Assembly (NCBI GenBank): GCA_021014945.1
Contig: MU266455.1
Location: 1 to 64,000 of the forward strand
Source of the DNA: Leucogyrophana mollusca
Lineage: Eukaryota > Basidiomycota > Agaricomycetes > Boletales
Direction: 5' to 3'
DNA: 64,000 bases
The translations under genes and the position numbers were made by a program. The notes below the pieces were generated by a model. That model worked only from the letters and a program-made list of their open reading frames with translations, was not told the origin of the DNA and did not search any database. Positions 59,488 to 64,000 of this stretch are shown in pieces. Each line of letters begins with the position of its first letter. Positions within the stretch are counted from its first letter, which is position 1.

Positions 59488-62400
59488 TCACTGCCTTCCT
59501 TCTGCCGACCAAGCAGGGTTGTTGACCTCAATTCCACCAACCCCGCCCTCAAACACTCCGTCGACGCTCAACGTCAAGGTAGGCGATACGGTCGTGGGTT
59601 CCATTGCCCAGAGAGCGACCGCAACAGTGCTTGAAGGATATCAGCAGCTGAGTGCGAACGCTTCATGGAACACTTACTTTGTGCCATTATAATCTAAGAT
59701 GCCTTGTTGCACGGGGAACTGGTACTGGGGACTGCGAAGGGGCATCAGGTCAGAAATACGCAAACGGCAATCCGACTAGATCATTGTCTACCCGAGGTTT
59801 GACACTCTCTTGCCCATCATCCACCCATTGACGTACAATTGTGCGCGGTATGGCTGGGAGGAATCGTCAAACAAGAACGAGATCGGCACGTCGTACCCCT
59901 CAGGAATATTCAGGTTAAAAGTAGTGACGAAGAATCCCACCCCGGCGCTCGAGTCCGGCAAGCCCTCGGAGATATCCCTAGACGCCCAAGATGAAGTGTC
60001 ATAGCCCGGAAGATGCCATCCAAGGCGCTCTCCGTAAAGGCCGCCCTCGTTGAGGACGCCGCGCACTTTATCAAGGTAGCTGTGCGTAAAGGTTATGATG
60101 GGTTGATTCGCGCAAAAAGGAAGGCGCACTTGGTGTATCCCCCAACTTTGCCCTGAACCTTCCATTCTCCGAATTCACCTGTGTTCAGCATGAAACCACG
60201 AACTCCGCGCGGCGACTTCTCCTCGTCAATCGCCGCTTCAGTTTAGGTTAGCGTTGTGGTGCATATACACGGGCTGACATCTCACATCCAGATTCGTTGA
60301 GGCCCATGTTATCCTGTGTCTCGTATCAATAACCAAATTATGCGAAGAGTGCGGAAACGCACCTGGAGAATAGTGATGACATTGTCCGCCCCATACTTCA
60401 GGGAACCCGCGGGGAAGTAGAATTTGTCGTCAGTCTCTTCAAGGATGTTTCTGTTGTTGGTCGAACTTCACAATTCACAAATATTTGTCAGAAGAGTGTA
60501 TTTGAACTCGCCGAAGGATAGCTTACTTTCCGTAAGATGTATTGAGGAATACGTCATTTACCCAGACGCTAGCCGCGAAGGCTGAAACAGTGGTTTGAGC
60601 ATCAAATAACCACTTGACAAGATGAATACTGACCTTCGCCCCCGTTGATGGACAGGTTGACAGATTGTGTGCTTTCAGTTGCGTTGAAGTGGCCACGCCA
60701 GAGAACGATGTTTTCACAGCTGATCAATGGGGCATACGGGTTACCTCGATTCAAAAGGATGCACAGCAAATACTCACTATTCGTAGTCGCACCCATAAAG
60801 AACTCGTCCATCGCCGTAGTAAGGCTTGAACGGGATGTTCGTTGTAGTATGGTTCGCAAGCGTCCAGTTGGTATCTGAGAAGGTGCTTTCGATTTCAGGA
60901 AGACTGTTCGCGTACTTCCAGTTCGTCAATGTCGGAGGCACGATGATAGAGGCAGTGGAGACAGGCTGGAGCTGGGCACTGAATCCGCCCTGGGAAGTCA
61001 ACGTAGCTGCCGCGGCATCCGCAGCGACTGGTATCCCGTTCCAGGTTATCGCCTTGACAGTTTCAGGCGCGATCACAGTCAGCCTGACACTGTCGTTCAA
61101 ATCCCCGCGCAAGTCAAGGGTTGATCCCGTAATAGTCGCGTTCCGCACGAGGTACGGGCCGCCAACGAGGATAGAGGTGTTTGTACCGAATTGCCAGTAG
61201 TTTGCGAATTCTGCCGATTCGCTCGACGGAATTTCTGGAGACCAGAACGTACCCGCGGTATCGGTATCGCTGAATAGAACCAGCTGCTCACTCGAGTCCC
61301 ATACTGTGACGAGACCTTCGATACCAGAGAGGAAGGTGACGGTGGTGACGCCATTTTCGGATTTTGTGGACACTCCAGCGTCTTGAGCCTGGATCCGCGG
61401 AGTTCCTGTCAGAGTAAGAGCAGCCTCGTGTTCCTGCGTGGAATCGCCGTACAGGAACAAGACGTCTCTTCCACCGATCTGGCCCGCATAGAGTACCTGA
61501 GCCGTAGAGTAGAGAACCTTGGACGATCCGAAAGAGTAGTCCGTGACAATGACTTTCGACTGCCGCCCGCTGAGGGTGATTGCCGAGGCGACCTGAGGAA
61601 TCTCAAGGGTGCCAGTGGAGGTGGTCACCGTGAGTTTGAACGTAAGCGTCTCCCTAAGGCGATTTGAGGATTTAGCAGCCAGAATGCAGCATAGAAACAC
61701 ACTGACATCGAGGTGGAGTCGTTCTGTCTGGCGATGTAGAACGCGGTAGACGTGTCGGGGTTTTGTAAAAGCGTTACAAATGCGGAGGAGTTGGACACGG
61801 TTACAGCGCTGGTGCTGCTGTTGCCGATGTAGTCCGTTTTGTAGAACTCGGGCGAACTACGAAGGAAAAGACCCTCCCGCTTGAGTTCCGGGTACTTCAC
61901 AGTCAGCTCTCTATTCTCAGCTATGGAGCTTCCGTAGTCGTATGACGCTATGCAAAAGAGGTTCAGATAATGCTTGTAAAAAGTGAACACAACCCTTACT
62001 GTACACCCCGGGGAAAGGCAATGCGCCCCAGGACGTTCCGCTAAGGGAATTTCAGCTATGTACCACTCCTAAAGCGATCACGACCAACCCGTAAAGCATA
62101 TAGTAGTTCATAAGCTTCGCGTTGGAAGCCCAGAGGTTCAGGTTGAAGACGTTCTCGAAGTCTGCTCCGGTCAGAACGCGGCATTGGTCGTACCCTAATC
62201 GACCACACTCAGCAAGCTATCTCCTGAACTACCGGAAAGTGCAATACCTGGTGCTGTAGGTCCCCACGCGTCGAAAGAGCCGCCTTGAAACTGGTATATA
62301 TAATCAGCGAGCGGGATAGCAAGAGATGATACACAACAAACCTCAGGGAAGTACCATGGTTCACTTGGGTCGACGCCTAGAAATTGATCAGTGGCCTTCG

Positions 62401-63812
62401 AAGTCCAAATTCTGAGCAACGCACTCTCGTGGTAACTATAATAGTTCGTAACCACAGGGCTCCATACAGTCGGGTTGGAACAGTCAAAGCCTTGTGGGTA
62501 GGAATCTAGGCTAATAGGCGATTGCCATGAGGTCATCTCCTGAGATACTGAAAATGCAAGATAACCTACCCATAGAGGTCAACCGCGCCCTATAAGCTGG
62601 TCAGCAACATACTAGCTTAGCAAAACGGACAATCATACCGTTCCATTTATCCAGTCCCGGCCTTCGCCGGGGTCGTTGGCGGTCAGAGGAACAACTATGC
62701 TGGAGTTGTGGAAAACAGCTTCGAGTTCGGCAAAGTATTCAGCATGCGAGATTGGTTCTTGAGAGTACTCGTTGTCTGTTGAACCTGTGAGTTATCGCAT
62801 CTCAGCCTTTTCAGAGCAAACAACCCACCAACTTGAACAGCTTTGGAAATGAGGGTGAGTAGCTATATTTTGAGCGAAAGGTATTAGGACGTACCAATGA
62901 CTGGGCCACCTTGAGTAATTTGATACGGGACAGTTTCGGTTATAATGCCTTGGATATAATCTTGCCATGCTGCCTGCCAGTCAGTCGCGTTTGTCCGAAG
63001 TTCTCCGGCAACCTGCGAGGTTATCCAGTGTGCAATGCCCCCGGCAGTGGACTCCGCGTTGATGTAAGGTCCTGAGGCTATGAATACGCGTCGTTTCGGA
63101 GTTGGAGACGAGTCTCACCAGGACGAAGGACGATCCAAATGCCCGTCTGCTTCGCAGCCTCGTAAAGGGGCTCAAGGGCACGATAATCATTGAAGTCGAC
63201 TACTCCTGGGGAAGGGTTGATCAAAGCCATGTGGGTATAGACACTGATTGCGTTGAACCCTGCAGCTTTGATTTTCTGGAGGATGTCAAGCCAAAGCCCG
63301 GGAACTGGTAGACGGAAGGTGTGGAACTCCCCAGAGCTGAAGTAAACCGTTTAAGTCCGCCCTGATTTCAATTCGATAGCTGTTGCTCACTGTATGAAAA
63401 CTCTCTGGCCTTTAATGACGAGACTGTAGGAGTCCCACATGACATCGGTCGTGCGCCCATTTCCAGTCAAATCTGTGGATGCGTTGGGTTCTACGGCGCG
63501 GGCGGCGGGATCCCTGGTAGACACGTCCACTGCACGAGACAACGAAAGAGAAGAGCCCAAGATGCCTGCAGGTTTAACTGGGGAGACAAGAACACACAGT
63601 ACCGACAGAAGTGCCAAGAGCATCCAAGACGGACCCCGTCTTTTTTGCAACGTAGAACGAGATGACGAACCACCTAAGGGTAGCATGTCTGACTTCGAGT
63701 CTGGAGGAAACTCGCGACGCTTAGCTAGTTCTGCCATCTCGGCGGGCTCGTAAGATGGCTTTATACTGCCTTGGAGCGAATCGAAACGTTCTGCTGACGT
63801 CTTCGGTCGCAT
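59488..63812 (-). CDS. GH35 beta-galactosidase with N-terminal membrane anchor
   Basis: Twenty-one exons (63812-63391, 63336-63119, 63071-62895, 62840-62829, 62775-62639, 62589-62570, 62510-62425, 62376-62342, 62290-62248, 62194-62089, 62040-62000, 61947-61707, 61653-60778, 60719-60634, 60581-60527, 60465-60363, 60313-60286, 60235-60130, 60079-59792, 59731-59678, 59629-59488) give 1091 aa. It hydrolyses terminal beta-galactosides. The catalytic acid/base is in VQVDNEYSQ (Glu279) and the nucleophile in WYFPEFQGGSFD (Glu369). Other marks are HSGEFHTFRLP, RPGPYINAE, GLDSYPQGFDC, a jelly-roll region (CENIVLWRGHFN, YVNGWMMGK) and a LWAMEPTT end. A ~60-residue polar N-terminus with KRR precedes one hydrophobic span (about 63-77), suggesting a type II anchor, not a normal signal peptide. 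Exon 4 is 12 nt and exon 6 is 20 nt. Confidence 0.95.
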
Positions 63813-64000
63813 GACTGCCGAGTGGTCACGCGCAACAAGGTGGGAGGAGGCGGTCCGTCAAGAAACCCAGAACGTGAGACGACAGCTTAATTCTGTAACG
63901 CTTTAGATGTCATCAGAGGGGAAAACAGAAGGAGCGCATGTCATGGATTGGTCAAGGAAAAACATACAGTTAATTTAGAGGGAAGTCGAGGTTCAAAACG

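Overview
This window is nuclear DNA from a filamentous basidiomycete, most likely an Agaricomycete. The evidence is very intron-dense genes with introns of roughly 50 nt, a DUF6699 protein, a WW-domain protein with C-terminal membrane segments of a kind I know from mushroom-forming fungi, a fungal-type histone H3 with four introns, and plant-cell-wall enzymes (two AA9 LPMOs and a GH35). I rebuilt 23 protein genes (22 complete, one with an unresolved 5' end) and one intron-containing tRNA by joining exons by eye. Each joint was checked for splice signals, reading-frame phase and fit to the remembered protein family.

Layout, left to right. 1-12.5 kb: DUF6699 protein (-), NOP58 (+), KHA1-type K+/H+ antiporter (-) and a small membrane protein (-). 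12.9-17 kb: histone H3 (+) and FAD glycerol-3-phosphate dehydrogenase (+). 17.2-22.9 kb: a tandem pair of 4-coumarate:CoA-ligase-like enzymes (-,-) with identical exon sizes and C-termini that look like peroxisomal PTS1 signals. 25-30 kb: an arrestin-like protein (+) and a Sec14-RhoGAP protein (+). 30.7-39.6 kb: a six-hairpin glycosidase (-), a WW/transmembrane protein (+), a molybdenum sulfite-oxidase-type enzyme (+) and a GNAT acetyltransferase (-). 40-45 kb: TAF6 (+), mitochondrial SAM carrier (-) and SEN54 (+). 45.2-49 kb: a tandem AA9 pair (-,-) and tRNA-Ala(UGC) (-). 49-57 kb: NOP12 (+) and a Na+/H+ antiporter (+). 57-64 kb: FAD amine-oxidase-like protein (-) and GH35 beta-galactosidase (-) with an N-terminal membrane anchor.

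There is no operon logic. Housekeeping genes (rRNA processing, transcription, tRNA splicing, carriers) are interleaved with secreted carbohydrate enzymes. The two tandem pairs are the clearest recent evolutionary events. The most unusual theme is gene architecture: many internal microexons (7, 12, 12, 12, 17, 19 and 20 nt), several introns that only keep the reading frame if a GC donor is used, and two frame-preserving introns without stops. I found no convincing transposon, CRISPR array or phage. The larger intergenic stretches hold only short unrecognised reading frames.
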